Shown here in pieces: positions 36,085-44,683 of a DNA stretch of 64,000 bases. The notes under the pieces are model-generated. The model was given only the letters and a program-made list of their open reading frames with translations. It was not told where the DNA came from and ran no database searches. Source of the DNA: JALZKA01 sp963715405 (GTDB lineage: Bacteria; Actinomycetota; Thermoleophilia; Solirubrobacterales; 70-9); contig OY970239.1 in the NCBI GenBank assembly GCA_963715405.1, positions 2,232,001 to 2,296,000 on the forward strand, read 5' to 3'. The position numbers were made by a program, and so were the translations under genes. The first letter of the stretch is position 1. Every line of letters begins with the position of its first letter.

Positions 36085-36945
36085 TTAGCCGCGGGTCGCT
36101 TCCGTCTCGGCGACGCCCGGCGGCGTCCAGCCCGGCCCGTGAAAGAGGATGCCGACCTTCGCCCGGGCGCCGCGCGCCTTCCTTATGTCGTGCCACATCG
36201 CGATGTACTCGTGGAACGCGACCCGGAGCGGGCGGAACGTCTTGAGCTGCGTTGTCAACCCGTAGCGCACCCGCTCGCCCTCGGGCTCATACGTGCCGAA
36301 GAGCTTGTCCCAGATGATCAGGATCCCGGCGTAGTTGCGGTCGAGGTACTGCTCGTTCACGCCATGGTGGACGCGGTGATGCGAAGGCGTGTTAAAGATG
36401 GCCTCGATCGGCCGGGGGAACCGCCGCACGCGCTCGGTGTGGATGCCGAACTGGTAGATGAGCGACCAGGACTGCGCGAGGAGCACCATGTATGGCTCGA
36501 AGCCGACCAGGGGCAGCCAGAGCCAGAACGGGAAGTACGTCATCGGCACCCAGGTCTGGCGAAGCGCCGTTGAGAGGTTGTAGTGCTGGGAGGAGTGGTG
36601 GACCACGTGGCTCGCCCAGAAGAGCCGGCTCTCGTGCGAAACGCGGTGAAACCAGTAGTAGGAGAAATCGTCGGCGAAGAAGAGCAGCACCCAGACCCAC
36701 CAGTCGCCATCGTCAAGCCGAAGCGGGGTTAGCTCGTAGACCACGACGTAGGCGGCGAGGACGGCGAACTTCCAGACGAAGTTGACCGCGAGGTTGCCCA
36801 GGCCCATGGTCAGGCTGGTCCGGGTGTCTCGTGCCTCGTAGCCGACCATGTCCTCGTCGTGGTCGCCCAGATGGCGGAACGCGAGGTACTCGGCCGCGAG
36901 CAGCAGGATGAAATACGGGATCGCGTAGTAGAGGATCGCGGCCAT
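36085..36945 (-). CDS. Sterol desaturase/fatty acid hydroxylase superfamily protein
   Basis: A 286-residue integral membrane di-iron oxygenase. Histidine boxes are visible: WFHRVSHE (about 99-106), HVVHHSSQHY (about 115-124) and TPSHHRVHHGVNEQYLDRN. The product has four or more TM helices around them. Activity would be hydroxylation or desaturation of a lipid; the substrate is not predictable. It lies 40 bases upstream of thiolase on the same strand. Confidence 0.9.
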   Translation of the reverse strand: MAAILYYAIPYFILLLAAEYLAFRHLGDHDEDMVGYEARDTRTSLTMGLGNLAVNFVWKFAVLAAYVVVYELTPLRLDDGDWWVWVLLFFADDFSYYWFHRVSHESRLFWASHVVHHSSQHYNLSTALRQTWVPMTYFPFWLWLPLVGFEPYMVLLAQSWSLIYQFGIHTERVRRFPRPIEAIFNTPSHHRVHHGVNEQYLDRNYAGILIIWDKLFGTYEPEGERVRYGLTTQLKTFRPLRVAFHEYIAMWHDIRKARGARAKVGILFHGPGWTPPGVAETEATRG

Positions 36946-37056
36946 CGTGGAAACGTAATCGTAGACTCGCGATCGCGCCGAATTTGGTTCCCGATTGGCG
37001 CACGCGTCTCGCCGCCCGATGCCTCACTGGCGCCTTGTGGAAGACTCGCCCGCCCG

Positions 37057-37878
37057 ATGTCTTCCCACGGATATGAGAGCCCCGCGGTCGCGGGCAGTGG
37101 CACGATCGCGTGCGGGCTCGCGGCGTGCGCGTCGACACTGGGCGACGTGTGGCTCCTCGCCCGCTCCGACACCTCGGCTTGGCGCGCCGAGGAGGAGGCT
37201 CAGGCCGTAGCGAAGAAGCTCGAGGGCGCCTCTCCCGCGCGCATCAAGGTCACGACCGAGCCGGAGAAGCTTTCAGGCTGCGACTTGATCGTGGAAGCGA
37301 TCGCGGAGGACGCGGCCGCGAAGGCCGAGGTGCTCCGCGCCCTGGCCGGCATTGCACCTGACGCTGACCTCGCGTCGACCACGTCGGCTCTGTCGATCGC
37401 CGGCCTGGGCGAGGACGCTGGAGCGCCCGACCGCTTCTTCGGTCTCCACGTTTTCAATCCGGTCACGCGCATGGAACTGGTCGAGCTCTGTATCCCCGAG
37501 GGGGCACGCAATGGCCTGGCCGAGCGTGCCCGGGCGTGGTGTGCGGCACTCAACAAGGTGGCCGTGGAGGTACCGGATTCCGCCGGGTTCGTCGTCAACC
37601 GGCTGCTCTTCCCCTATCTCTTCGACGCGGTGCGCTTCATGGAGGAAACGGGGCTCTCGGCGCAAGCTGTCGACGACTGCATGCGCCTTGGCGCCGGGCA
37701 TCCGATGGGGCCGCTGAAGCTTCTTGACTTCGTCGGCCTGGACGTTGCGCTCGCGATCGGCGAGACGCTCGCTGCCGAGGCGATCTCGGGTTCGCACGCG
37801 CCGCCGGCCCTCATCCGCAAGATGGTCGCCGACGGCAAGCTCGGCAAGAAGTCCGGGGAAGGCTTCTACACGTACTAG
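37057..37878 (+). CDS. 3-hydroxyacyl-CoA dehydrogenase family protein
   Basis: A 273-residue NAD(P)-dependent dehydrogenase. Dinucleotide-binding AVAGSGTIACGLAACA at the N-terminus; DLIVEAIAED, STTSALSIAGLG, FFGLHVFNPVTRMELVEL with the catalytic His, and the C-terminal GFVVNRLLFPYLFDAV, MGPLKLLDFVGLDV and GKKSGEGFYTY of the HCDH C domain. The frame is open from 36859, which would overlap the divergent hydroxylase gene; ATG 37057 fits the domain start. Confidence 0.9.
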   Translation: MSSHGYESPAVAGSGTIACGLAACASTLGDVWLLARSDTSAWRAEEEAQAVAKKLEGASPARIKVTTEPEKLSGCDLIVEAIAEDAAAKAEVLRALAGIAPDADLASTTSALSIAGLGEDAGAPDRFFGLHVFNPVTRMELVELCIPEGARNGLAERARAWCAALNKVAVEVPDSAGFVVNRLLFPYLFDAVRFMEETGLSAQAVDDCMRLGAGHPMGPLKLLDFVGLDVALAIGETLAAEAISGSHAPPALIRKMVADGKLGKKSGEGFYTY

Positions 37879-37899
37879 TCGGGGCCGGCGCGGCGCCCG

Positions 37900-38142
37900 C
37901 TATGCCTCGACCTGGCGGCCCTTGCCCGAAAGGTCCCAGACCACGTCGGCCTCGGAGACGCCCTGGCGGCCGGCCTGGTCGGCGACCTCGGCCCACGGGA
38001 GGCGCGCGTCCGGCAGATCGTCCCAGCGTGCAAGTTCGAGCGCTTCCAGCGCCCCACTCAGCGCCGGGCCGAGGCGCTCCTGCGAACCGAGCGTCGCGGT
38101 GAGTACCTCGAGTTGCCTGTCGGTAAGCCTCACGGTCCACAT
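37900..38142 (-). CDS. Small protein of unknown function
   Basis: An 80-residue soluble protein from ATG 38142: MWTVRLTDRQLEVLTATLG, GALEALELARWDDLPDARLP, ADQAGRQGVSEADVVWDLSG. The amphipathic helices and the LTDRQLEVL segment recall small helical binding proteins, but there is no family call. It is supported by sequence character and by fitting the space between the dehydrogenase stop and the transporter stop. Long overlapping frames around it are shadows. Confidence 0.62.
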   Translation of the reverse strand: MWTVRLTDRQLEVLTATLGSQERLGPALSGALEALELARWDDLPDARLPWAEVADQAGRQGVSEADVVWDLSGKGRQVEA

Positions 38143-38212
38143 ACGCCTGGCGAAGGTACGACGAGCGCCGGACGCCTCCGAGGGTGGCGAACGGCGCAAC
38201 TTGCGGGGACCG

Positions 38213-39535
38213 TTACTCCGCTTCGGCGTCGTCCGGCACGACGACCGGATGCTCTGTCGTTTGCGGCCGGATCCGGACCGCCACGATGCGATTCTCGCGT
38301 ACCGACTCGACCCGGATCTCGTGGCCGTTCGCCTGGATCCGGTCGCCCCGCTTAGGCAGGCGGCCGAGCTTGGAGAAGACGTAGCCGCCGACCGAGTTGT
38401 ATGAGTCTGAATCCACCGGCAGCTCGATGCCGGCGTCGGCGAGGTCGCCAATCGCGACGTGTCCGCGCACGTACCAGTCGCCGTCTGCGAGGCGGCGGAC
38501 CATCGAGGAACGCGCATCCGTCTCGTCCTCGATCTCCCCCACGACCTCCTCGAGGATGTCCTCGACGGTGACGATGCCCACGGTCCGCCCGTACTCATCC
38601 ACCACAACGCCGATCGAGCTCCGCTGGCGCTGGAGCTCTGCCAAGAGATCGTCGAGCGGCTTCGTCTCGGGGACGATGGGCACCTCGCGGATCGCGCTCT
38701 CGACCGCGGCATCGGGCCCCGCGTTCATGTAGAGGCGCGCGAGCGAGTTGTTGTGGATGACGCCGCGCACGCGGTCCGGGTTGTCATTCTCGATCGCGAC
38801 GAGCCGGGTGTGGCCTGAAGACACGCAGCGTTGAAGCGCGTCCTCGACGTGCTCGTCCGCGTTCACGGTGACGACCGCCGGGATCGGTGTCATCACCTCG
38901 CGCGCTTCCTGCTCGTGGAGGTGGAAGACGCCGCCGAGCATGATCGCCTCGCCGGGGTCGAGCGTGCCGCCGCGCGCGGAGTGGCGGATGATCCCCTTGA
39001 CGTCTTCGGAGGTGTGCTTTTCCTCGAGCCCGGACGGGTCGACACCGAAGAGCCGGACGATCCCGTTCGAGGTGCGGTTGAGGGCCCAGGTGAGGGGAGC
39101 CGTCGCGAGCCGGAACCAGTTGACGGGACGCGCGAGCAGGCGCGCCGCAGGCTCGGGCTTGGTGATGGCCATCATCTTCGGCACCTGCTCGCCGATGGTG
39201 ATATGGAGCGAGGTCGCGATCGCGAAGGAGACAACGAGCGCGACCGCATGGGCACCCGCGCCGTCGCCAAGCAAGGGCTCCAAGAGTTGCGCGATCGCCG
39301 GCTCCCCCAGGAAACCGATGCCGATCGAGGCCATGGTGATGCCCAACTGGCAGGCAGCGAGCACCTCGTCCAGCTTCTCAAGCTGGGCGAACACCTCGTC
39401 TACCCCCGCCTTGCCCTCCTTCGCGAGCGCCTCGAGCCGGCCGCGGCTGGAGCGAACCAGGGCGAACTCGGCCGCAACGAAGAGGCCGTTGATGAGCACC
39501 AACAGGAGCAGCGCGACGAGCGCTACCGCGGTCAT
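38213..39535 (-). CDS. CNNM/HlyC-CorC family transporter (DUF21-CBS pair-CorC_HlyC)
   Basis: A 440-residue membrane protein. DUF21 domain with about four TM segments (NGLFVAAEFALVRSSRGR near residue 16, QLGITMASIGIGFLGEP, HITIGEQVPKMMAITKP), then two CBS domains (REVMTPIPAVVTV; SSIGVVVDEYGRTVGIVTVE) and the C-terminal CorC/HlyC domain (YNSVGGYVFSKLGRLPKRGD). The family exports or regulates Mg or related divalent cations. A perfect palindrome sits six bases upstream of the ATG. Confidence 0.92.
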   Translation of the reverse strand: MTAVALVALLLLVLINGLFVAAEFALVRSSRGRLEALAKEGKAGVDEVFAQLEKLDEVLAACQLGITMASIGIGFLGEPAIAQLLEPLLGDGAGAHAVALVVSFAIATSLHITIGEQVPKMMAITKPEPAARLLARPVNWFRLATAPLTWALNRTSNGIVRLFGVDPSGLEEKHTSEDVKGIIRHSARGGTLDPGEAIMLGGVFHLHEQEAREVMTPIPAVVTVNADEHVEDALQRCVSSGHTRLVAIENDNPDRVRGVIHNNSLARLYMNAGPDAAVESAIREVPIVPETKPLDDLLAELQRQRSSIGVVVDEYGRTVGIVTVEDILEEVVGEIEDETDARSSMVRRLADGDWYVRGHVAIGDLADAGIELPVDSDSYNSVGGYVFSKLGRLPKRGDRIQANGHEIRVESVRENRIVAVRIRPQTTEHPVVVPDDAEAE

Positions 39536-39541
39536 TGTGCG

Positions 39542-39558
39542 ACCGGCTCAGAGCCGGT
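39542..39558. promoter_or_regulatory. 17-bp palindrome directly upstream of the CNNM/CorC gene
   Basis: ACCGGCTC-A-GAGCCGGT is an 8-bp perfect inverted repeat around one base. Its position from 7 to 23 bases before ATG 39535 covers where a Shine-Dalgarno would be. It could be a repressor operator or a translation-blocking hairpin. Confidence 0.45.
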
Positions 39559-39771
39559 ACTGGGAGGGTGGTCGTCGTCCATCGGCGACGATCGGAGGAT
39601 ACCCAGCATTGGGAGGGGAAGCGAGCGCTTCGACGCACGCGCTGACGGCACTGGTCGACGTTATCGGCGCAGCAGCCACCCCACGTCGACCCCGCGGCGT
39701 GCTCCCAACGGGAGTGGGTCTACGGCGCTTTTCCGCCTTCCGGTCCCGGGTGCCCGCGCTAGGTTGCGCCA
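39559..39771. other. Divergent intergenic region
   Basis: About 210 bases between the palindrome and the decarboxylase start at 39772. It holds short GGGAGG-type repeats (near 39566 and 39624) and no convincing ORF; it should contain both divergent promoters. Confidence 0.4.
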
Positions 39772-41235
39772 ATGGATCAGGATCAGGTTCCCTACGTCGA
39801 TGCGCTCCGCGAGCACGCCTCGCGCGATCCGGCGCGGCTGACCGTCCCCGGCCACAAGGGAGGCGTCGGAGCCGACCCCGCGCTGTGCGACGCGATCGGA
39901 GAGCAGGCGCTCGACATGGACCTGCCGGCGCTGATCGAGGGCATCGATGTCGGCCCGTTCGAGGACAACCCCTTCGAGCAGGCCCAGCGCCTTGCCGCCG
40001 AGGCCTGGGGCGCGGTCCGGACCTGGTTCTTGGTCGGCGGCGCCTCGCAGGGGAATCACGCCGCATGCCTGGCGGTTCGCCACTGGGGACAGAGCATCGT
40101 CATGCAGCGAAACGTCCATTCTTCGGCGATCGACGGCTCGGTGCTCGGCGACCTGCGCCCCACCTTCATCGCGCCTGAGATCGACCCAGAGCTGGGCGTG
40201 GCCCACTGCCCCACCCCTGCGGCCCTCGAGGCGGCCCTGGATCAGGCGCCCGACGCGGCGGCGGCCCTGATCGTCACCCCCACCTACTTCGGCGCCTGCG
40301 CCGATGTGGCGGCGCTCGTCGAAGTCTGCCATTCGCGCGACGTGCCGCTGATCGTGGACGAGTCATGGGGCGCGCATCTGACCTTCTCGGATGAGCTGCC
40401 ACAGGCGGCGCTCGGCGCCGGTGCCGACCTGGTGATCTCCTCGACGCACAAGATCGTCGGCAGCCTCACCCAGTCGGCGATGATCCATTTGGGCCACGAA
40501 AGCCGCTTCGACGAGCAGATAGTCGACCGCGTCGTCACGCTCCTCGAGTCGACGAGCCCGAGCTCGCTCCTCTCGCTCTCGCTGGACGCGGCGCGCAGGA
40601 TGGCGGCGGTTCATGGCACCGAGCTGCTCGCGGAGACGCTCTCGACCCTTCGGGCAACCCGCGAGCGGATCCGCGAGATCCCCGGGCTCGACGTGCTCGA
40701 CGAGGGCCTGATCGGCAACCTCGGCGTTGCCGGCTGGGACCCGCTTCGCCTGACCGTTGACGTGCGCGGCGCACGTGTCACCGGCCATCGCTTCGCCGAT
40801 TTGGCATTCGACCTCGGTATCGACTACGAGCTCGCGACCGAAACCGTCGTCGTCTTCACCTTCGGCATGGGCGGCAGCGCGGCGGCGCTCGCCGAGCCCC
40901 TGATCGCGGCGCTCGAGCGAGTCGTTGCCGACCTCGGGAGCACCGAGGCGGGGCCGGTGATTCCATTCGCGGTCCCGCCCCCGTGGGGGCCTCTCGAGAT
41001 GACGATCCGTGACGCGTTCCTGGGCCCTCAGGAAGCCGTGGCGTTTGACGCCGCCGAAGGACGCATCTCCTGCGAGGCGCTTGCCGCGTACCCGCCGGGC
41101 ATCCCGAACGTCTTGCCGGGTGAGCGGCTGACGCGCGAGACGCTCGACTTCATCGCCGACACCCTCGCCCACGGCGGCAAGCTCCGCGGCGCGAGCGACC
41201 GTACGCTCGAGACCGTGCGCGTGGTCATAGAGTGA
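39772..41235 (+). CDS. Orn/Lys/Arg decarboxylase family PLP enzyme
   Basis: A 487-residue fold-type I decarboxylase. VPGHKGG near residue 25, FLVGGASQGNHAAC, VDESWGAHLTF and the PLP lysine in ISSTHKIVGSLTQ (about 222-234) are the family marks; the small C-terminal domain with AYPPGIPNVLPGE follows. Substrates in the family are arginine, lysine or ornithine. The guanidino hydrolase and carbamoylase directly downstream make arginine to agmatine the best guess. The stop overlaps the next start as GTGA. Confidence 0.88.
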   Translation: MDQDQVPYVDALREHASRDPARLTVPGHKGGVGADPALCDAIGEQALDMDLPALIEGIDVGPFEDNPFEQAQRLAAEAWGAVRTWFLVGGASQGNHAACLAVRHWGQSIVMQRNVHSSAIDGSVLGDLRPTFIAPEIDPELGVAHCPTPAALEAALDQAPDAAAALIVTPTYFGACADVAALVEVCHSRDVPLIVDESWGAHLTFSDELPQAALGAGADLVISSTHKIVGSLTQSAMIHLGHESRFDEQIVDRVVTLLESTSPSSLLSLSLDAARRMAAVHGTELLAETLSTLRATRERIREIPGLDVLDEGLIGNLGVAGWDPLRLTVDVRGARVTGHRFADLAFDLGIDYELATETVVVFTFGMGGSAAALAEPLIAALERVVADLGSTEAGPVIPFAVPPPWGPLEMTIRDAFLGPQEAVAFDAAEGRISCEALAAYPPGIPNVLPGERLTRETLDFIADTLAHGGKLRGASDRTLETVRVVIE

Positions 41236-42152
41236 GCAGCGTGAGCCCAAGCCCTGGCGGCCCCGGACGCGGAGCGGAGGAGCCGACAGGCCTTGTTTTT
41301 GGAGCGGATTCGGAGACGGGCGTCCTACGCGACGTTCTCCTCTGCCCTCCCGACAACTTCCGCTGGGCCCCAACCAGCGTGATCTCGAAGAACACGATCG
41401 AGAGTGGGCGGAGCTTCGACCCCGAGGCAGCACGCGGCCAGCACGCCGACCTCGTCGCGGCCTATGAGGAGGCCGGCGTGAGATGCCACTTCGTCGAGCC
41501 CGATGCCGCGCTTCCCTATCAGGTCTTCACCCGCGACTCGAGCGTCATGACGCCGTGGGGCCCGTTCGTCACCGCGCCCAAGCAGCAATGGCGCCGCGGC
41601 GAGTACGCGCCCGCGATCCGCTTCTACGGGGAGGCGGGCATCCCGATCTGGCAGATGGCGAGCGCGGGCGCGATCGAAGGGGGCGACGTCATGCTCGTGG
41701 AGCCGGGATGCGTTGTGATCGGAAACGGCGAGGAGCGGACAGAGCGGCCCGCCGCGTTGCAACTCGCCGCATGGTTCGAAGCCGAGGGCTGGGAGGCGCG
41801 CGTGGAGCCGATTCCCGGCATCTTCGTCCATATCGATGTCCTCTTGGCAATCGTCGCGCCCAAGCTCGCGGCCGTCTGCACGGACATCGTCTCGGGCGGG
41901 CTCGTGCGCTGGCTCACCGGCAAGGGTTTCGAGATTCTCGAAGTGCCTGCGGAAGACGCCTTCGCCCTAGGGGTGAATGCGATGGCGCTGGGGGAGGACC
42001 GAGTCCTCACCGGCGCTCGAGCGCGCTCGCTGAACGAGCAGATGAAGGCGCGCGGGCTCGAGCTCCTCGCGCCCGACCTCGAGATGTTCACCCTCGGCGG
42101 CGGCGGCGCGCACTGCCTGGGACAGGCGCTCCTTCGGGACGCCGCGGCTTGA
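41232..42152 (+). CDS. Amidinotransferase-superfamily hydrolase (DDAH/arginine deiminase-like)
   Basis: A 306-residue pentein-fold enzyme of the guanidino-modifying superfamily. Substrate loop FTRDSSVMTPWG, catalytic Glu in GAIEGGDVML, His in IFVHIDVLLAI and nucleophilic Cys in GGGGAHCLGQAL are present in order. Such enzymes hydrolyse guanidino groups to ureido groups (arginine deiminase, dimethylarginine hydrolase, agmatine deiminase). Which one applies is inferred from context. Coupled to both neighbours by four-base overlaps. GTG 41232; a second GTG lies at 41241. Confidence 0.88.
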   Translation: MSSVSPSPGGPGRGAEEPTGLVFGADSETGVLRDVLLCPPDNFRWAPTSVISKNTIESGRSFDPEAARGQHADLVAAYEEAGVRCHFVEPDAALPYQVFTRDSSVMTPWGPFVTAPKQQWRRGEYAPAIRFYGEAGIPIWQMASAGAIEGGDVMLVEPGCVVIGNGEERTERPAALQLAAWFEAEGWEARVEPIPGIFVHIDVLLAIVAPKLAAVCTDIVSGGLVRWLTGKGFEILEVPAEDAFALGVNAMALGEDRVLTGARARSLNEQMKARGLELLAPDLEMFTLGGGGAHCLGQALLRDAAA

Positions 42153-43381
42153 CCGCCGCGCCCGGAATCGACGCCGGCCGCGTCGTCGCCGACCTTCGCG
42201 AGCTCGCGGAGCGGAGCGCGGACGAGCGCGGTGCACAGCGCCTGTGCTGGACCGGCACCTGGCTCGAAGCTCGGGCGTTCCTGCGGGAGCTCGTCGCGGA
42301 GATAGGAGTCGAGGCGGAGCTCGACGAGGCCGGAAACCTCTGGGCGCGGCTGGAGGGCACGGACCGCGGCGCGGACGCGCTCGTCGTCGGCTCTCACCTC
42401 GACTCGGTGCCGGACGGCGGCTGGCTCGACGGCGCGCTCGGGGTGATGGCGGCCGTCGGCATTCTCCGCGCCTACGCCGAGGCGACGGCGTCTCGCCCGC
42501 TCGTCCTCGTGGACTGGGCCGACGAGGAGGGCGCACGCTTCGGCCGGAGCCTCTTCGGCTCCTCCGCGTTCGCGGGCGAGCTCGACCCCAGCGCGGTCGC
42601 GGAGCTCCGTGATGGCGATGGCCACACATTGCGAGACGTGCTCGCCGAGCACGGCATCGATATCGAAAGAACGCCGGAATGCGCCGGCCGCAGGGAGGGA
42701 CTCCACGCCTATCTCGAACTCCACATCGAGCAGGGGCCCGTGATGGAGGGCGAGGGCGTGACGGTCGCTGCCGTCGAGGGTTGCCAGGGCATCGAGCGCA
42801 TCCGCTTCACCTTCTCAGGACACGCTGCGCACGCGGGCACCACGCCGATGGCAATGCGGCGTGACGCGGCGCTTGCCGCTGCCAGGTGCGCAACGGATAT
42901 CTCGGCGGTTCCGGACAAACACGGCGGCGTCGCGACGACCGGGGAGCTACGCCTCGAGCCGAACATTTCGACCGCCGTGGCCGGCGTCGCTCAGCTCACG
43001 TGCGATCTCAGAAACCCCGGCTCCAGCGCGCTCGCAGCGATGCTCGAAGGAGCACGCGCGGCTGCCCGGGACGCCGCGAGCACACACGGGTGCGAGCTGG
43101 CTGAGAAAGAGATCTTCAGCATCGACCCGACGGAGTTCGACGCGGAACTCGTCGCGCACGCGCGCGAAGCCGCGGAGGAAGCGACCGGCAGAGCCTTCTC
43201 GATCACGAGCGGCGCTCTTCATGACGCCGCGCAAGTCGCGCGCGTGATGCCGGCGGCGATGATGTTCTGCCCCTCCCGAGGAGGCATCAGCCATGCGCCG
43301 GATGAGGACACCTCGGAAGAGGATTTGAGCGCGGCGATCGACGCCTTCGGCTCGTTCGTCGCGAAGGTGCTCGAGCGATGA
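42149..43381 (+). CDS. Zn-dependent amidase/carbamoylase, M20 (hydantoinase/carbamoylase) family
   Basis: A 410-residue hydrolase of N-carbamoyl compounds (N-carbamoyl amino acid hydrolase, beta-ureidopropionase and allantoate amidohydrolase are relatives). Metal ligands are seen in GSHLDSVPDGGWLDGALGV, DEEGARFGRSLFGS and LHIEQGPVMEGEG; GHAAHAGTTPMAMRRDA and TSGALHDAAQVA are typical. The frame is open far upstream inside the previous gene; I take TTG 42149, whose TTGA overlaps the previous stop, giving the family's normal length. Its position after a guanidino hydrolase suggests it removes a carbamoyl group from the product. Confidence 0.88.
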   Translation: MTAAPGIDAGRVVADLRELAERSADERGAQRLCWTGTWLEARAFLRELVAEIGVEAELDEAGNLWARLEGTDRGADALVVGSHLDSVPDGGWLDGALGVMAAVGILRAYAEATASRPLVLVDWADEEGARFGRSLFGSSAFAGELDPSAVAELRDGDGHTLRDVLAEHGIDIERTPECAGRREGLHAYLELHIEQGPVMEGEGVTVAAVEGCQGIERIRFTFSGHAAHAGTTPMAMRRDAALAAARCATDISAVPDKHGGVATTGELRLEPNISTAVAGVAQLTCDLRNPGSSALAAMLEGARAAARDAASTHGCELAEKEIFSIDPTEFDAELVAHAREAAEEATGRAFSITSGALHDAAQVARVMPAAMMFCPSRGGISHAPDEDTSEEDLSAAIDAFGSFVAKVLER

Positions 43382-43839
43382 GCGGCCGCGAGCCCATGGT
43401 GCGCAACGCGACCACCGGCCAAGAGATCCGCTTCGTGCGCACAGCAGAGGAGACGGGCGGCCAGCTCCTGGTGATGGAGGACCGCTGGACGCGCCCAGGG
43501 CACGTCGTCCCCCCGCATTGCCACCCGAGCATGGAGGAGCGGTGGACAGTGATCGAGGGCCGGGTCGCCTACATGATTGATGGAGAGGAGACCGTCGCCG
43601 GGCCGGGCGATGAAGTCTGCGCCCCGGCCGGCAGCCGCCATTCGGCTTACGACGCCGGCGGCTCGCAGGTGCTGGTGAGGATCGAGATGCGGCCCGCATG
43701 CCGCTGGGAGGACTTCGTCCGCCAGCTCTTCGCGCTTGCCGGCGAGAACCTCGACGAGGAAGCGGCCACCCGCTCGCTCCGTGAGCTCTTCGACGAGTTC
43801 GCGCCTGAGATCGAGCTGGCACCGGACGACAGCGCGTAA
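43378..43839 (+). CDS. Cupin domain protein
   Basis: A 153-residue single cupin. Metal motif 1 PPHCHPSMEERWTVIEGR (His, His, Glu) and motif 2 with SRHSAYD. Family members include sugar isomerases, dioxygenases and ureidoglycine aminohydrolase (which is normally a longer bicupin). ATGA overlap with the carbamoylase links it to the cluster. The role may be a small metal-dependent isomerase or a regulator-like binder; undecided. Confidence 0.85.
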   Translation: MSGREPMVRNATTGQEIRFVRTAEETGGQLLVMEDRWTRPGHVVPPHCHPSMEERWTVIEGRVAYMIDGEETVAGPGDEVCAPAGSRHSAYDAGGSQVLVRIEMRPACRWEDFVRQLFALAGENLDEEAATRSLRELFDEFAPEIELAPDDSA

Positions 43840-43851
43840 CGAAGGGAATCC

Positions 43852-44577
43852 ATGATGGACTCCTCCGGCATGGACAAAGACTTCTCGGACCTATCCGCCC
43901 TTTTCATCAACTGCAGCCTCAAGCGCTCGCCTGAGACCTCGAACACGCAGGGGCTCATGAACCTCTCGATGGGGATCATGGATCGCAACGGGGTCTCGGT
44001 GGACTGCATCCGCGCGATCGACCACGAGATTGCCACCGGAGTGTGGCCCGACATGACCGAGCACGGGTGGGGGCGCGACGAGTGGCCGGAGATCTTCGAG
44101 CGCGTGATGGCTGCCGACATCCTGGTCATCGGGACCCCGATCTGGCTCGGCGAGAAGTCCTCGGTGTGCACTCACGTAATCGAGCGCCTTTACGGCAACT
44201 CGTCGCTGTTGAACGAAGCGGGTCAGTACGCCTATTACGGGCGGGTTGGCGGCTGCCTCGTCACCGGCAACGAGGATGGGATCAAGCACTGCGCGATGAA
44301 CGTCCTCTATTCCCTACAGCACCTCGGCTATTCGATTCCGCCGCAGGCCGACGCGGGCTGGATCGGCGAGGCCGGCCCAGGGCCGTCGTACCTGGACGAG
44401 GGGTCGGGCGGGCCGGCAAACGACTTCACGAACCGGAACACGACGTTCGCCACCTGGAACCTTTTGCATCTTGCGCGGATGCTCAAGGACGCCGGCGGCT
44501 TTCCCGCGCACGGAAACCAGCGCTCGGAGTGGGATGCGGGCTGCCGCTTCGATTTCGAGAATCCCGAGCACCGCTAG
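43852..44577 (+). CDS. NADPH-dependent FMN reductase/flavodoxin-like oxidoreductase
   Basis: A 241-residue flavodoxin-fold protein: LFINCSLKRSPETSNTQGL (phosphate loop for FMN), ILVIGTPIWLGEKSS and GGCLVTGNEDGIKHCAMNVL. Members reduce flavins, quinones or chromate. AAGGGAATCC precedes ATG 43852. It ends the coupled block and is followed by a likely terminator. Confidence 0.85.
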   Translation: MMDSSGMDKDFSDLSALFINCSLKRSPETSNTQGLMNLSMGIMDRNGVSVDCIRAIDHEIATGVWPDMTEHGWGRDEWPEIFERVMAADILVIGTPIWLGEKSSVCTHVIERLYGNSSLLNEAGQYAYYGRVGGCLVTGNEDGIKHCAMNVLYSLQHLGYSIPPQADAGWIGEAGPGPSYLDEGSGGPANDFTNRNTTFATWNLLHLARMLKDAGGFPAHGNQRSEWDAGCRFDFENPEHR

Positions 44578-44590
44578 CTCGCTCCTGTAG

Positions 44591-44633
44591 GCCGGGCTGG
44601 CCAATGCCCGGTCAGTGCGTTGTACGGCCGGGC
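44591..44633 (+). terminator. GC-rich hairpins after the reductase gene
   Basis: GGCCGGGC at 44591 can pair with GCCCGGTC near 44608 (one mismatch), and GCCCGG can alternatively pair with CCGGGC near 44630. No T-tract, so only a probable terminator before the permease gene. Confidence 0.4.
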
Positions 44634-44683
44634 CTCTCGCAGTGGTCTAGGGTGCCGGAAACCCGAGGAGCGAGGGAGAACGG

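Noticed and set aside
38868..40178. 436-codon plus-strand frame
   Set aside because: Antisense to the CNNM/CorC gene, then overlaps the decarboxylase in the wrong frame.
40363..42724. Long minus-strand frames under the decarboxylase and carbamoylase genes
   Set aside because: Antisense to coupled genes with complete catalytic motifs.
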